Notes under the pieces: model-generated
Seen by the model: the letters and a program-made list of their open reading frames with translations, nothing else
What the model was told of the DNA's origin: nothing
The model's database searches: none
Part shown: positions 55,518 to 63,170 of the stretch, piece after piece
Layout of the letters: every line of letters starts with the position of its first letter
Position numbering within the stretch: the stretch's first letter is position 1
Position numbers and translations under genes: made by a program
Origin: Akkermansiaceae bacterium
Lineage (GTDB): Bacteria > Verrucomicrobiota > Verrucomicrobiia > Verrucomicrobiales > Akkermansiaceae
Reading direction: 5' to 3'
NCBI GenBank assembly: GCA_024233115.1
Contig: JACKQB010000005.1
Span: 434,001 to 498,000 of the forward strand
DNA: 64,000 nt

Positions 55518-56423
55518 CTACCTCTCCACTTCTTCAAGATGCACTGTGTTTATCTGTAAGTCACTCAAGGTGTTCAGAACCGCTCTGAAATCCAGGTCGT
55601 TGGCATTGGGTGTCACCCTAAGCTTGACTTCTGGCACTGCGGCACCAGCACGAGCGACAGCGACATAACCTTCCAGGCGGTTTTTAAGTTCATACTTGTT
55701 GGACATGAATTCTTCGGCTTCTTCCTCATTGATGGAGATTTTGCTCCCCACTTGCACGGTCATTGGCATGAGAAGGCGATCTTTATCCCTTTTCCATGGC
55801 TTTACCGTTAGAATCTGATTGTGTTTCAGCTTAACCCGGCATGTAGGCTTTTTCTTCAGAACAGCTCGCACGTCGGCAAGTAAGGAGTCTTCGGTGAAAT
55901 GGTATGCATCAGCCTTCTTGAGTTCAGCTTCATCAACTTTGATCTCACTGATGGTGCTGCGCCAGTCTCGGTCGGGATCGTATTTGATGGAAAAGGTGAA
56001 TTTGGCTGAATACTCAATTTCTCCTTTGATGCTCAGGGTGTCTTTTTTTGACATCGGGATCCATCTGCCGATGTCTAGGTATTCTATTACACCATGCTCT
56101 GCGACAGTCTTGATCAAAGCCGGGCTTAAATCCGCAGATGCAAGCACCTTGTCGTTGTGGAAAATCTCAAGGGTGCCAGATAGGGTGGGATAGAGGAGAA
56201 ATAGGACACGCTTGTTTTCCTCGTCAGCGAGGATGCCGATCCATGCATGACGGTTGAAATGGTAACAACGAGAAACTAGCCCAGGGTATGACTCATCAAT
56301 TGCCTTACGCATTTCGTGTTCCTCACACCAGATGCTGTTTGGGAAAACCGGCAGGGCTGCCGAGACGTTTGTCGACCCGATGAGGCAAAATCCCAGAGCG
56401 CAAAGTAGAATATGAAGTTTCAT
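55518..56423 (-). CDS. Exported protein with ExbD/TolR-like C-terminus, bracketed by REP elements
   Basis: A 301-residue protein with signal peptide (LHILLCALGFCLIGSTNVSA). The middle is a beta-rich region of no known family. The C-terminal segment VPEVKLRVTPNANDLDFRAVLNTLSDLQINTVHLEE follows the ExbD/TolR periplasmic-domain pattern (strand, x3-4, helix, strand). A second such block, FTEDSLLADVRAVLKKKPTCRVKL, lies near residue 175, suggesting a repeat of the domain. It lacks an ExbD membrane anchor. It is AT-richer than its neighbours and stands between two inverted 70-bp REP elements, so it may be an acquired cassette. Function unknown. Confidence 0.65.
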   Translation of the reverse strand: MKLHILLCALGFCLIGSTNVSAALPVFPNSIWCEEHEMRKAIDESYPGLVSRCYHFNRHAWIGILADEENKRVLFLLYPTLSGTLEIFHNDKVLASADLSPALIKTVAEHGVIEYLDIGRWIPMSKKDTLSIKGEIEYSAKFTFSIKYDPDRDWRSTISEIKVDEAELKKADAYHFTEDSLLADVRAVLKKKPTCRVKLKHNQILTVKPWKRDKDRLLMPMTVQVGSKISINEEEAEEFMSNKYELKNRLEGYVAVARAGAAVPEVKLRVTPNANDLDFRAVLNTLSDLQINTVHLEEVER

Positions 56424-56504
56424 AACGTACTGGCTGAACGATACGCTATCAGTACGCTTTTGTAGATGATAATATCCCCCCTGTTTTGTAATCGCACACT
56501 CAGA

Positions 56505-56574
56505 GTAGGACAGCTTTGCAAGCTGTCGGCAGGATATGTGCCTAGGTTGCCGACAGCTTGCAAAGCTGTCCTAC
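56505..56574. repeat. REP family B, complete 70-bp palindrome (overlapping the moaE stop)
   Basis: Arms identical to those at 55428; the loop (CAGGATATGTGCCTAGGTTG) is the inverted counterpart. The TAG of its GTAGG end, read on the minus strand, is the moaE stop codon. Confidence 0.93.
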
Positions 56575-57008
56575 GTTGAATGCCCGTGCTCCGCGCATGA
56601 GTGGCACTTGACCCAGGTGCTGGTGCCATCGGTGTAATGTTCCTTTTTCCAGATGGGGACGGTGGATTTGATCGAGTCGATGATGGCGCGGCAGGCGGCG
56701 AAGGCGGCGTCGCGGTGGGCGGCGGAGACGGCGATGCAGATGGCAATCTCACCGATCTCAAGGTGGCCGGTGCGGTGTTCGCAACGGGCGGCGACGACGT
56801 CATGGTTTTTACAGATTTCCGCCACAATCCGATTGCCCTCTTTCTCCGCAAGCGCAGGAAAAGCTTCGTATTCCAACGAGGTGACGTCGCGGCCCTGGTG
56901 GTGGTTTCTCACCCAGCCCTCGAAGCTGGCGAATCCTCCTGCAGAAGGGTCGCGAACCGCGTCACAAAGCGCACGAGGATCAATCGGCTTATCAGTTAAT
57001 TTAAACAT
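56571..57008 (-). CDS. moaE: Molybdopterin synthase large subunit MoaE
   Basis: A 145-residue MoaE: SFEGWVRNHHQGRDV, LEYEAFPALAEKEG, RTGHLEIGEIAICIAVSAAHRDAAFAACRAIIDSIKSTVPIWKKEHY with the catalytic lysines. With MoaD it converts precursor Z to molybdopterin. ATG 57008 is preferred to GTG 57029. The last codon pair and the stop lie in a REP element. The upstream gene carries MoaD, 41 bp away on the same strand, so both subunits are made together. Confidence 0.93.
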   Translation of the reverse strand: MFKLTDKPIDPRALCDAVRDPSAGGFASFEGWVRNHHQGRDVTSLEYEAFPALAEKEGNRIVAEICKNHDVVAARCEHRTGHLEIGEIAICIAVSAAHRDAAFAACRAIIDSIKSTVPIWKKEHYTDGTSTWVKCHSCAEHGHST

Positions 57009-57049
57009 GTCATCTAATTCTACACTCACTATTCAAAATTCACCATTCT

Positions 57050-57871
57050 TCAGCCGCCTGCGACGGGGGGGATGAAGACGATTTCCTCGCCGTTGGTTAG
57101 GGGGTGGGTCCAGTCGGCGAAATCACCATTCACAGCAACCATCATGCCTTTGCGTTTGAGCGGGATACTGTGTTTGGCGCGGATTTCCTCGAAGAGTCCG
57201 GCGGGGGTTTCGGAGTCGGTTTCGAGCGTTTCGCTGGTGGTTCCGGTAAGCTCGCGGAGCTGGGCGAAGTAGGTGACGGTGATGGTTTTCACAGTGGTGG
57301 CTTGGTTGATCCGGGCGCGGACCTCGAGTAAATCCGCTTCGGTATTGGTATTGGCAAGCGTCCAGAAACCAGGTGACGGCAGGGCGTTACCGTTGAGATT
57401 TTTGAGAACCGAGCGCGGGCAGCGTTTTCCATCGTCGACTGCTGTTCGGACGATGGCAGCTGACGAAGGCTCCCAGATGGCACAGAGTGGTTCGGGGAAA
57501 CCATCGGTGGCGCTGGTGAAGTAGGTGGCTTGCAAAGAGGTATCCCGGCCATCAGCCAGCGTCTTGAGATGTTTTTCTTCTAACAGAGGTAAATCGCAAG
57601 CCAGCACCAGCCAGGTGGCGTCCGGGTAGGCTTGTTGGGCGGAGGCAATGGCACCGAGTGGGCCAATGGGCCCGAAGGCATCGACGATGGTGTTTCCCTC
57701 CCCCGTGTCCTCGCGCATGGAGATGAAGACGCGGTCACAGACCGAACCTAACAATTTCACTCCCCGGTCACGTTGACTCATGCCGTCACGCAGCACGAGT
57801 TCGGATTTATCCGATCCCATGCGGGTGGATTTTCCACCGACCAGCAGCAGACCGTTTATACAATGATTCAT
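57050..57871 (-). CDS. Fusion of molybdenum cofactor guanylyltransferase (MobA) and MoaD
   Basis: A 273-residue protein with two parts. Residues 1-190: MobA nucleotidyltransferase (LLLVGGKSTRMGSDKSEL; WLVLACDLPLLE). Residues about 194-273: beta-grasp MoaD (VTYFAQLRELTGTTSETLETDSETPAGLFEEIRAKHS) ending in the required PPVAGG, whose last glycine takes the sulfur. The fusion joins an early (MoaD) and a late (MobA) step of Mo-bisPGD synthesis. bis-MGD is the cofactor of NapA, encoded nearby. The MoaD end is exposed, so thiocarboxylation remains possible. Confidence 0.9.
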   Translation of the reverse strand: MNHCINGLLLVGGKSTRMGSDKSELVLRDGMSQRDRGVKLLGSVCDRVFISMREDTGEGNTIVDAFGPIGPLGAIASAQQAYPDATWLVLACDLPLLEEKHLKTLADGRDTSLQATYFTSATDGFPEPLCAIWEPSSAAIVRTAVDDGKRCPRSVLKNLNGNALPSPGFWTLANTNTEADLLEVRARINQATTVKTITVTYFAQLRELTGTTSETLETDSETPAGLFEEIRAKHSIPLKRKGMMVAVNGDFADWTHPLTNGEEIVFIPPVAGG

Positions 57872-57885
57872 TCTGCAATCTGAAG

Positions 57886-58365
57886 TTATGTATTCCGAAA
57901 GTCCCCGCTCTTCCCGCCTGTTTTAGTCAGCAGCCTTGTCTCGCGGATGACCATGGCTTTGTTCACGGCCTTACACATGTCGTAGATGGTGAGTGCGGCC
58001 CCAGACGCTCCGGCGAGGGCCTCCATTTCGATGCCCGTTTTCCCCGTGGTGACACAGGTGCAGGTGATGGTGATCTCGGTGTCGGAGGTCGGCTCGATGG
58101 TGAACTTGGCACTGTCTAACGGCAGGGGGTGGCAGAAGGGAATGAGGTCGGATGTTTTTTTACACGCCATGGTGCCCGCAATGATGGCAGTGTGGAAAAC
58201 GGGCCCTTTTTTGCTTTTGATATCACCGTCCTGAATATGAGCCATCACCTCGGTACCGACATCGATGATGCTTTGCGCGGTAGCGGTGCGGCGGGTCGTA
58301 TCTTTCGCGGATACGTCAACCATACCAGGTTGGTTGTTTTGATCGATGTGAGTGAGTTTGTTCAT
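57886..58365 (-). CDS. moaC: Cyclic pyranopterin monophosphate synthase MoaC
   Basis: A 159-residue MoaC: GMVDVSAKDTTRRTATAQ, KKGPVFHTAIIAGTMACKKTSDLIPFCHPLPL, TGIEMEALAGASGAALTIYDMCKAVNKAM. It makes cPMP from the MoaA product; moaA itself is not in the window. ATG 58365 fits the family start; the in-frame upstream part is dispersed-repeat sequence (KFQIPNSK, from a TTTGG-rich repeat). It ends 14 bp before the mobA-moaD fusion gene. Confidence 0.93.
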   Translation of the reverse strand: MNKLTHIDQNNQPGMVDVSAKDTTRRTATAQSIIDVGTEVMAHIQDGDIKSKKGPVFHTAIIAGTMACKKTSDLIPFCHPLPLDSAKFTIEPTSDTEITITCTCVTTGKTGIEMEALAGASGAALTIYDMCKAVNKAMVIRETRLLTKTGGKSGDFRNT

Positions 58366-58405
58366 TTTTTTGACAGAATTTACAAAATTAACAGAATTGT
58401 TGCTT

Positions 58406-58436
58406 AGGTTGTCGGCAAGTTGCAAACTTGCCCTAC
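58406..58436. repeat. REP family B, variant sub-type, single arm between moaC and moeA
   Basis: Reverse complement reads GTAGGGCAAGTTTGCAACTT then GCCGACAACCT. The stem differs from the main sub-type by paired changes. A TTTGGAGTTTGG low-complexity repeat follows directly. Confidence 0.7.
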
Positions 58437-58472
58437 TTTGGTTTTTGGAGTTTGGTATTTGAAACTTAGATC

Positions 58473-59732
58473 TTAAACCCAAGGGTAGAACCGGGCGGCT
58501 TCGTTGAGAAGTTCTTTTCTTGCCAATGTGCCGGGGATTTCAGCGATGCCGTCAGTCCCTGCAAGGCTTAGGAAATTTCCTGAGTTAGAGGGTGGGAGAA
58601 GTTGGATGCGACCATCGGCGACACGGCAAGCTGTCAGGCCAGTGAAGTGTGGCGGGCAGTTGAAGCTGCCGGTTGCGGGCAGTGTTTGCGGACTAGGCCG
58701 ATTGCCGCTGATCATCCCGGTGAGTGCCGGCAGCAGGTAACGCGCTGTGCATGCCATCACGGAAACAGGATTGCCAGGCAGGGCGAATATTGCCCGCTTG
58801 CACACCTTCCCGCCTGGGGCGGCACCGTCGTCCGCTCCATCGGGGCTGTCGTGACCGGGGGTGAATGTCCAGAATGCCATCGGTTTCCCCGGACGCTGGG
58901 CGATACCATGGAAGTGTGGCTCCCCGAGGAGTTGATGGAGAACCGGGGCCACGTAATCGTATTTCCCCCTCGAAACACCACCGGTCAGCAGAATGATGTC
59001 GTAATGGCTTTGCAGGGCGTCGGCAATGGCTGCATGCAATTCCTCTGGGTCATCGGCAACGTGAGTATCCTCCACGGTGCCGAGTTTCTTCGCGGTGATG
59101 GCGGCATGCAGGGCAGTGGCATGGCTGCGTCTGATCTGGTGGGGCAGGGGGCTGTCCCCGGGAGCAACAACCTCATCGCCGGTGGTGATGACAAGGATGC
59201 GTGGTAAGCTGGAAACTTGCAGGGTGGTGGCACCAACTGAGGCGGCAATCGTCAGCTCGTTGGCGTTGAGGAGTTGGCCGCTGCCCAGCAATACCTGCCC
59301 CCTTCCGGTATCACTTCCCTCCTTGTGGATGTGCTGGCCCGGGGCAGGGCGTGCGTCAGCGGAGATCCGGGATTTACCCTCGGAGAGTTCGATGTCCTCC
59401 ACGGGGATGACGCAATCACAGCCATTGGGTAAAACACAGCCCGTCATGACTTCGATGCAGGTCCTGGGATCAGCCAGACCGATTGCCGCTGCCCCGGCTG
59501 CCTGGGTGGCTGCGATGGGAAAGCTTCTGTTTCCTGCCTGATAGGATGCAAAATCGATCGCGATACCATCCATCATGACACGGTCAAACGGTGGCAGCGG
59601 TCGGTCGGCGACGATTTCCTGACGTAGATACCGACCCTGGGCCTGCGCGAGCGGCACCGACTCGATGGCAGCTTTACAAAGGTGGCTGCGGATGATGGCA
59701 TCCGCCTCGTCTACGGTGATGAGTGCTGGCAT
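58473..59732 (-). CDS. moeA: Molybdopterin molybdenumtransferase MoeA
   Basis: A 419-residue MoeA that inserts molybdate into adenylated molybdopterin. Signature blocks: LPPFDRVMMDGIAID, VMTGCVLPNGCDCVIPVED, ILVITTGDEVVAPG, ILLTGGVSRGKYDYV and FALPGNPVSVM. ATG 59732 fits the family start; the long upstream extension is not MoeA-like. A loop of about 15 residues (HDSPDGADDGAAPGGK) is inserted before KRAIFALPGNP. It follows the NrfD gene after 47 bp on the same strand. Confidence 0.92.
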   Translation of the reverse strand: MPALITVDEADAIIRSHLCKAAIESVPLAQAQGRYLRQEIVADRPLPPFDRVMMDGIAIDFASYQAGNRSFPIAATQAAGAAAIGLADPRTCIEVMTGCVLPNGCDCVIPVEDIELSEGKSRISADARPAPGQHIHKEGSDTGRGQVLLGSGQLLNANELTIAASVGATTLQVSSLPRILVITTGDEVVAPGDSPLPHQIRRSHATALHAAITAKKLGTVEDTHVADDPEELHAAIADALQSHYDIILLTGGVSRGKYDYVAPVLHQLLGEPHFHGIAQRPGKPMAFWTFTPGHDSPDGADDGAAPGGKVCKRAIFALPGNPVSVMACTARYLLPALTGMISGNRPSPQTLPATGSFNCPPHFTGLTACRVADGRIQLLPPSNSGNFLSLAGTDGIAEIPGTLARKELLNEAARFYPWV

Positions 59733-59779
59733 GGGATGGGTCGATGGTCGTGCCGACCATGTGGCACCTGCGGGAAAGG

Positions 59780-61057
59780 CTATTTGTTTTTCCCCTGCAA
59801 TGCTCCGGTCTGCCCCGTGAAGATGGGGATGGCGACCTTGAGTAGCAAGGTATAAACGATTAATCCCGCCGCCCAGATGCCGGCGGAGACCTTCCACTCA
59901 ATCGCACTCGGGATGTACTCGACCCACTCGTGAAGGGTGGATGGGATGAACCCTGGGATGATCAGGCCCATGCCTTTTTCGATCCAGATACCGACAAATA
60001 CGAGAACACAGGCGACGTCGAGCGTCTTCATGTGCAAGTGGATCTTGGGTCGCATCAACAGCACCGCAGCCACGACGATGGCGATGGTTGAGGTCCAGAT
60101 CCATGGTTGCAGGGCATTCAGTCCGTGTTCGCCAAAGTAGAGGTAATGCGCGGCGGTGGCGTGGCTACCCCCGGTGTAGAACTCGGTAAAGAGCTCGGAG
60201 ATGAGCATGACCAGGTTGATGAGAATCGTGATGCGCATGATCCCGACCAGCGTGCGGATCGAGCCCTCGCCGATCTTCATCTTGGTCATTCGACGGATGA
60301 TTTGAAGCACCACGACGATGAAGGCCGGGCCGGCGACGAAGGCGGAGGTGAGGAAACGCGGGGCGAGCAGCGCGGTGTTCCAGAACGGGCGTCCGCCGAG
60401 GCCGCAGTAAAGGAAGGCGGTGACGGTGTGGATCGAGATCGCCCAGGCGATGCTGAGAAACACGAAGGGAACGTACCAACGCTTGTCGGGCTTCTCGCCG
60501 AGGAAACGCTTGTAGAGCAGGTAACCGCAGATGTGCAGGTTGAGCAGCAGGTAGCCGTTGAGCACGATGACGTCCCAGGTGAGCATCGAGATCGGCCAGT
60601 TGAATTTCCCGACGAAGGGCAGGATGTGCCAGAAGCGGTCGGGCCGGCCAAGGTCGACGACGACGAACAACAGACACATCACGATCGAGGCGATGGCCAG
60701 AAGCTCGCCGATGATGACCGTGTCGTGCATGTCGCGGTCATGGTAGATGTAGGCCGGGATGACCATCATCACGCCCCCGGCGGCGAGGCCGACGATGAAA
60801 GTGAAGTTCGCGATGTAGAGGCCCCAGGAGACGTGGTCGGTCATGGCAGTGACGGCCATGCCGTCGCGCACCTGCACGGCCCAGGCGTGGGTGCCGACCA
60901 GCGCGATGCAGGTGAGCACGAACATCCATGCGTAAAACAGCCAGCTGCCCTCTGTGGCCAGTCGGAAGGCGAGGCGCAGGAACTTCAGGTAGCTGGTCGC
61001 ATGGAAGCGCGCGTCGTGGTGGGGCGCGTCCGCGGTCGTGGCATCGGGTGGGGTCAT
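59780..61057 (-). CDS. NrfD/PsrC-family quinol-interacting membrane protein
   Basis: A 425-residue inner-membrane protein with about nine or ten helices. Typical stretches: WGLYIANFTFIVGLAAGGVMMVIPAYIYH, VDLGRPDRFWHILPF, LTWDVIVLNGYLLLNLHICGYLLYKRFLGEKPDKRW, IAWAISIHTVTAFLYCGLGGRPFWNTALLAPRFLTSAFVAGPA. The long form resembles DsrP/HybB/ActC more than short NrfD. It should exchange electrons between quinol and the Fe-S partner, whose gene ends 4 bp upstream. Probably the quinol-oxidising entry of the nitrate reductase chain. Confidence 0.9.
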   Translation of the reverse strand: MTPPDATTADAPHHDARFHATSYLKFLRLAFRLATEGSWLFYAWMFVLTCIALVGTHAWAVQVRDGMAVTAMTDHVSWGLYIANFTFIVGLAAGGVMMVIPAYIYHDRDMHDTVIIGELLAIASIVMCLLFVVVDLGRPDRFWHILPFVGKFNWPISMLTWDVIVLNGYLLLNLHICGYLLYKRFLGEKPDKRWYVPFVFLSIAWAISIHTVTAFLYCGLGGRPFWNTALLAPRFLTSAFVAGPAFIVVVLQIIRRMTKMKIGEGSIRTLVGIMRITILINLVMLISELFTEFYTGGSHATAAHYLYFGEHGLNALQPWIWTSTIAIVVAAVLLMRPKIHLHMKTLDVACVLVFVGIWIEKGMGLIIPGFIPSTLHEWVEYIPSAIEWKVSAGIWAAGLIVYTLLLKVAIPIFTGQTGALQGKNK

Positions 61058-61061
61058 GGGC

Positions 61062-62027
61062 CTATTCGTCGAAGAAGTAAAAGAAGCTGGGGCGGGTTCC
61101 GAGTTCCTCCTTGAGGACGAAGACCCGCTTGGTGTCGATGACCTTGCGGATCTCGGAATGAGGGTCGAGCAGGTTGCCGAAGACGCGGGCGCCGGTCGGG
61201 CAGGCCTCAAGGCAGGCTGGCATGCGGCCCTCGCGGGTGCGGTGCAGGCAGAAGGTGCACTTTTCCATCACACCCTGCGGACGGATGCGGTTGCTGAGGT
61301 AAGACTGGTTCGGGTTGATCTCGTTCTTGGGAACGACCGGCTTCTTCCAGTTGAAGCGCCGCGCGTGGTAGGGGCAGGCGGCCTCGCAGTAGCGGCAACC
61401 GATGCACCAGTTGTAATCGACCACCACGATGCCGTCCTCTTCCTTCCAGGTCGCCTCGACCGGGCACACGTCGACGCAGGGCGGGTTGTCGCACTGCTGG
61501 CATTGCACCGGCATGTAGAACTTGTCGGGATGAGGGACGGGGTGGTCGTAGTGGACGTTGCCCTTTTCCATGTCCATCGAGCCCTTGGTCATCTCGAGCA
61601 CCCGGATGTAGGAGTTGGAGGTGGCGCGGTCGTGGTTGTTCTCGTGGTGGCAGGCCTCGGCGCAGCGGCGGCAGCCGATGCAGATGCTGAGGTTGAGCGC
61701 GTAGCCGAACTTGACACCCATCTGCGGCCGGTGATCGGTGATGGTCACGTCGGCACCGTAATCTTTTTTGGTTTCCTCCTCCAGCCGGGCGATGACCTCG
61801 TCTAACTGGTCATTGGAAAGCTCGCGATAATGGGTCTGGAGAAACTCATCGACGGAGGTCGTTTCCTTCCACTCGGTGATCGGTGCCATGGCCTTGGCGA
61901 AGGCGGCCACCCCGAGAGTGGCACCCGCAGCCTTGAGGACGTTCCTCCGGTTGAACAGGCTCTCATCAGGTGCCCCATTGTGGCAGCCGCAGCCGCTTCC
62001 ACATGATTCCTTTTTATTGTCGCTCAT
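61062..62027 (-). CDS. Tat-exported ferredoxin-like protein with four [4Fe-4S] sites (DsrO/HybA/NrfC-like)
   Basis: A 321-residue protein. Four cysteine clusters: CIGCRRCAEACH, CQQCDNPPCVDVCP, CIGCRYCEAACP and CTFCLHRTREGRMPACLEACP, the pattern of NrfC/DsrO/HybA subunits. A Tat-type signal FNRRNVLKAAG with hydrophobic stretch begins only at residue 26, after an odd N-terminal CGSGCGCHNG. It should carry electrons from the NrfD membrane protein to the tetraheme cytochrome or nitrate reductase in the periplasm. Tightly coupled with both neighbours (12 and 4 bp gaps). Confidence 0.92.
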   Translation of the reverse strand: MSDNKKESCGSGCGCHNGAPDESLFNRRNVLKAAGATLGVAAFAKAMAPITEWKETTSVDEFLQTHYRELSNDQLDEVIARLEEETKKDYGADVTITDHRPQMGVKFGYALNLSICIGCRRCAEACHHENNHDRATSNSYIRVLEMTKGSMDMEKGNVHYDHPVPHPDKFYMPVQCQQCDNPPCVDVCPVEATWKEEDGIVVVDYNWCIGCRYCEAACPYHARRFNWKKPVVPKNEINPNQSYLSNRIRPQGVMEKCTFCLHRTREGRMPACLEACPTGARVFGNLLDPHSEIRKVIDTKRVFVLKEELGTRPSFFYFFDE

Positions 62028-62039
62028 ACTGAAAATGGG

Positions 62040-62684
62040 TTAGTGCTTTGCTCCTTCACCCCCCTTGGTTCCGATACGTGTTTTGGGCGGAAAAACAGGC
62101 ATCACCTTCGGGTAGGCCGGCGCGTGGGGGTCGTGGCAGTCGACACAGTTGTTACGTTGACGGGGACCGCGGCTGAGGTCCCAGTAGCCGGTCATGCCGC
62201 CGTGGCTGCCATTGTTATAGTCGCGGAATTGCGGGCCGTGGCATTGGGCGCAGAGCTGCATGACATTGGAAAATGAGACCGTGGTGCCGTCTGCGAGCCG
62301 AAGCGACTCGTAGTCTTCCGGATTGTGGCAGCTGGCACACTTGAGTGAGTTGTGACGGAACGACATGTGCTGGTGGAAATCCTTCAGATTGGCCGCGCTT
62401 TCCGTAAGTGTGTTTGGCTCCTTGGTGTCGTGGCAGTTGTTGCAACGGATCATGACAGGGTTTCCCTGCCGGTCCTTTTTGCCGGAGTCGACCATGGGCA
62501 TGAGGTCGGGCCGGTTGATCGTGACTTCATGCTGGGTGCCACCCGGCGTCCAGGTCTCGAGGTTGCTGCGGTCGCCTGTGCCTGCACCTTGCATATAGCT
62601 GACCGCAACAGCTGTTAGTAATCCTAGGATAATGAGCACCGCAATGACTACGACGACTCTGCCCGTTTTTGAAATCTCTTGCAT
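62040..62684 (-). CDS. Membrane-anchored tetraheme cytochrome c
   Basis: A 214-residue protein with an N-terminal membrane anchor (VVVVIAVLIILGLLTAVAVSYM) and four CxxCH motifs (CNNCH, CASCH, CAQCH, CVDCH) plus extra histidines (DFHQHMSFRH) as possible distal ligands. It is first of the operon that continues with the Fe-S and NrfD genes. It does not match NapB (two hemes) or the usual NapC/NirT family with certainty; a role between the quinol module and NapA is inferred from its location. Divergent from napD-napA. Confidence 0.88.
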   Translation of the reverse strand: MQEISKTGRVVVVIAVLIILGLLTAVAVSYMQGAGTGDRSNLETWTPGGTQHEVTINRPDLMPMVDSGKKDRQGNPVMIRCNNCHDTKEPNTLTESAANLKDFHQHMSFRHNSLKCASCHNPEDYESLRLADGTTVSFSNVMQLCAQCHGPQFRDYNNGSHGGMTGYWDLSRGPRQRNNCVDCHDPHAPAYPKVMPVFPPKTRIGTKGGEGAKH

Positions 62685-62846
62685 GGTTTCCTGATGTGTG
62701 GGGCGAGAATTCTCTCAACAAATTTCTTCGTTGGATGATTGATGAGCCAATCCGGTGGGATTTTCAATATAAAAAGACCTTTTATTCTTGAAATGCGGAG
62801 CCGGATGTTTCTATATCGGACTCATCGGAACAGCCGGCCCGAAAAA
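62685..62846. promoter_or_regulatory. Divergent promoter region between the cytochrome operon and napD-napA
   Basis: An AT-rich 162-bp gap that must drive both directions. ATATAAAAAGACC near 62768 could be a -10-like element. No convincing FNR, NarL or other known box was found by eye. Confidence 0.3.
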
Positions 62847-63143
62847 ATGCCTGTCAACGGATTATTGCTCACACTCACGGAAGACGAAAAGCTTGCGCAG
62901 AGTTCTTTGTTGGAAATTGAATGCCGTGACGACATCGAGCTGGGCGACCGCACTGGCCGCTGGCAGCCGGTCGTCGTGGAAACCGGGGGCACGCGCGAGT
63001 CGCATGAAGTGCATGAATGGCTGGAGAATTTGCCGGGAGTGCTTATGGTGGATGTGGTTTTCTCCAGTGTCAGTCCGCCACAAGAGTCCCAGCCTGCCCG
63101 GCCAGATGGCAATCCTTCATCCAAAGCTGTCCACTTAAAGTAA
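62847..63143 (+). CDS. napD: NapD-like chaperone for nitrate reductase maturation
   Basis: A 98-residue protein with the small ferredoxin-fold of NapD: VNGLLLTLTEDEKLAQSSLLEIE, then strand WQPVVVETGG, helix ESHEVHEWLENLPGVLMVDVVFSSV. NapD binds the Tat signal of NapA and holds it back until the cofactor is inserted. ATG 62847 is chosen since the longer frame adds unrelated residues. napA starts 28 bp later. Confidence 0.8.
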   Translation: MPVNGLLLTLTEDEKLAQSSLLEIECRDDIELGDRTGRWQPVVVETGGTRESHEVHEWLENLPGVLMVDVVFSSVSPPQESQPARPDGNPSSKAVHLK

Positions 63144-63170
63144 GCAACCAACAATCAACCTAACAATATT

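Noticed and set aside
60107..61114. 335-codon plus-strand open frame opposite the NrfD gene
   Set aside because: Its Asp/Glu/His/Gly-rich composition is that of a complement of a GC-rich membrane-protein gene.
62735..62760. FNR-like sequence TTGATGAGCCAATC before the nap genes
   Set aside because: Only the left half fits; the right half does not match ATCAA.
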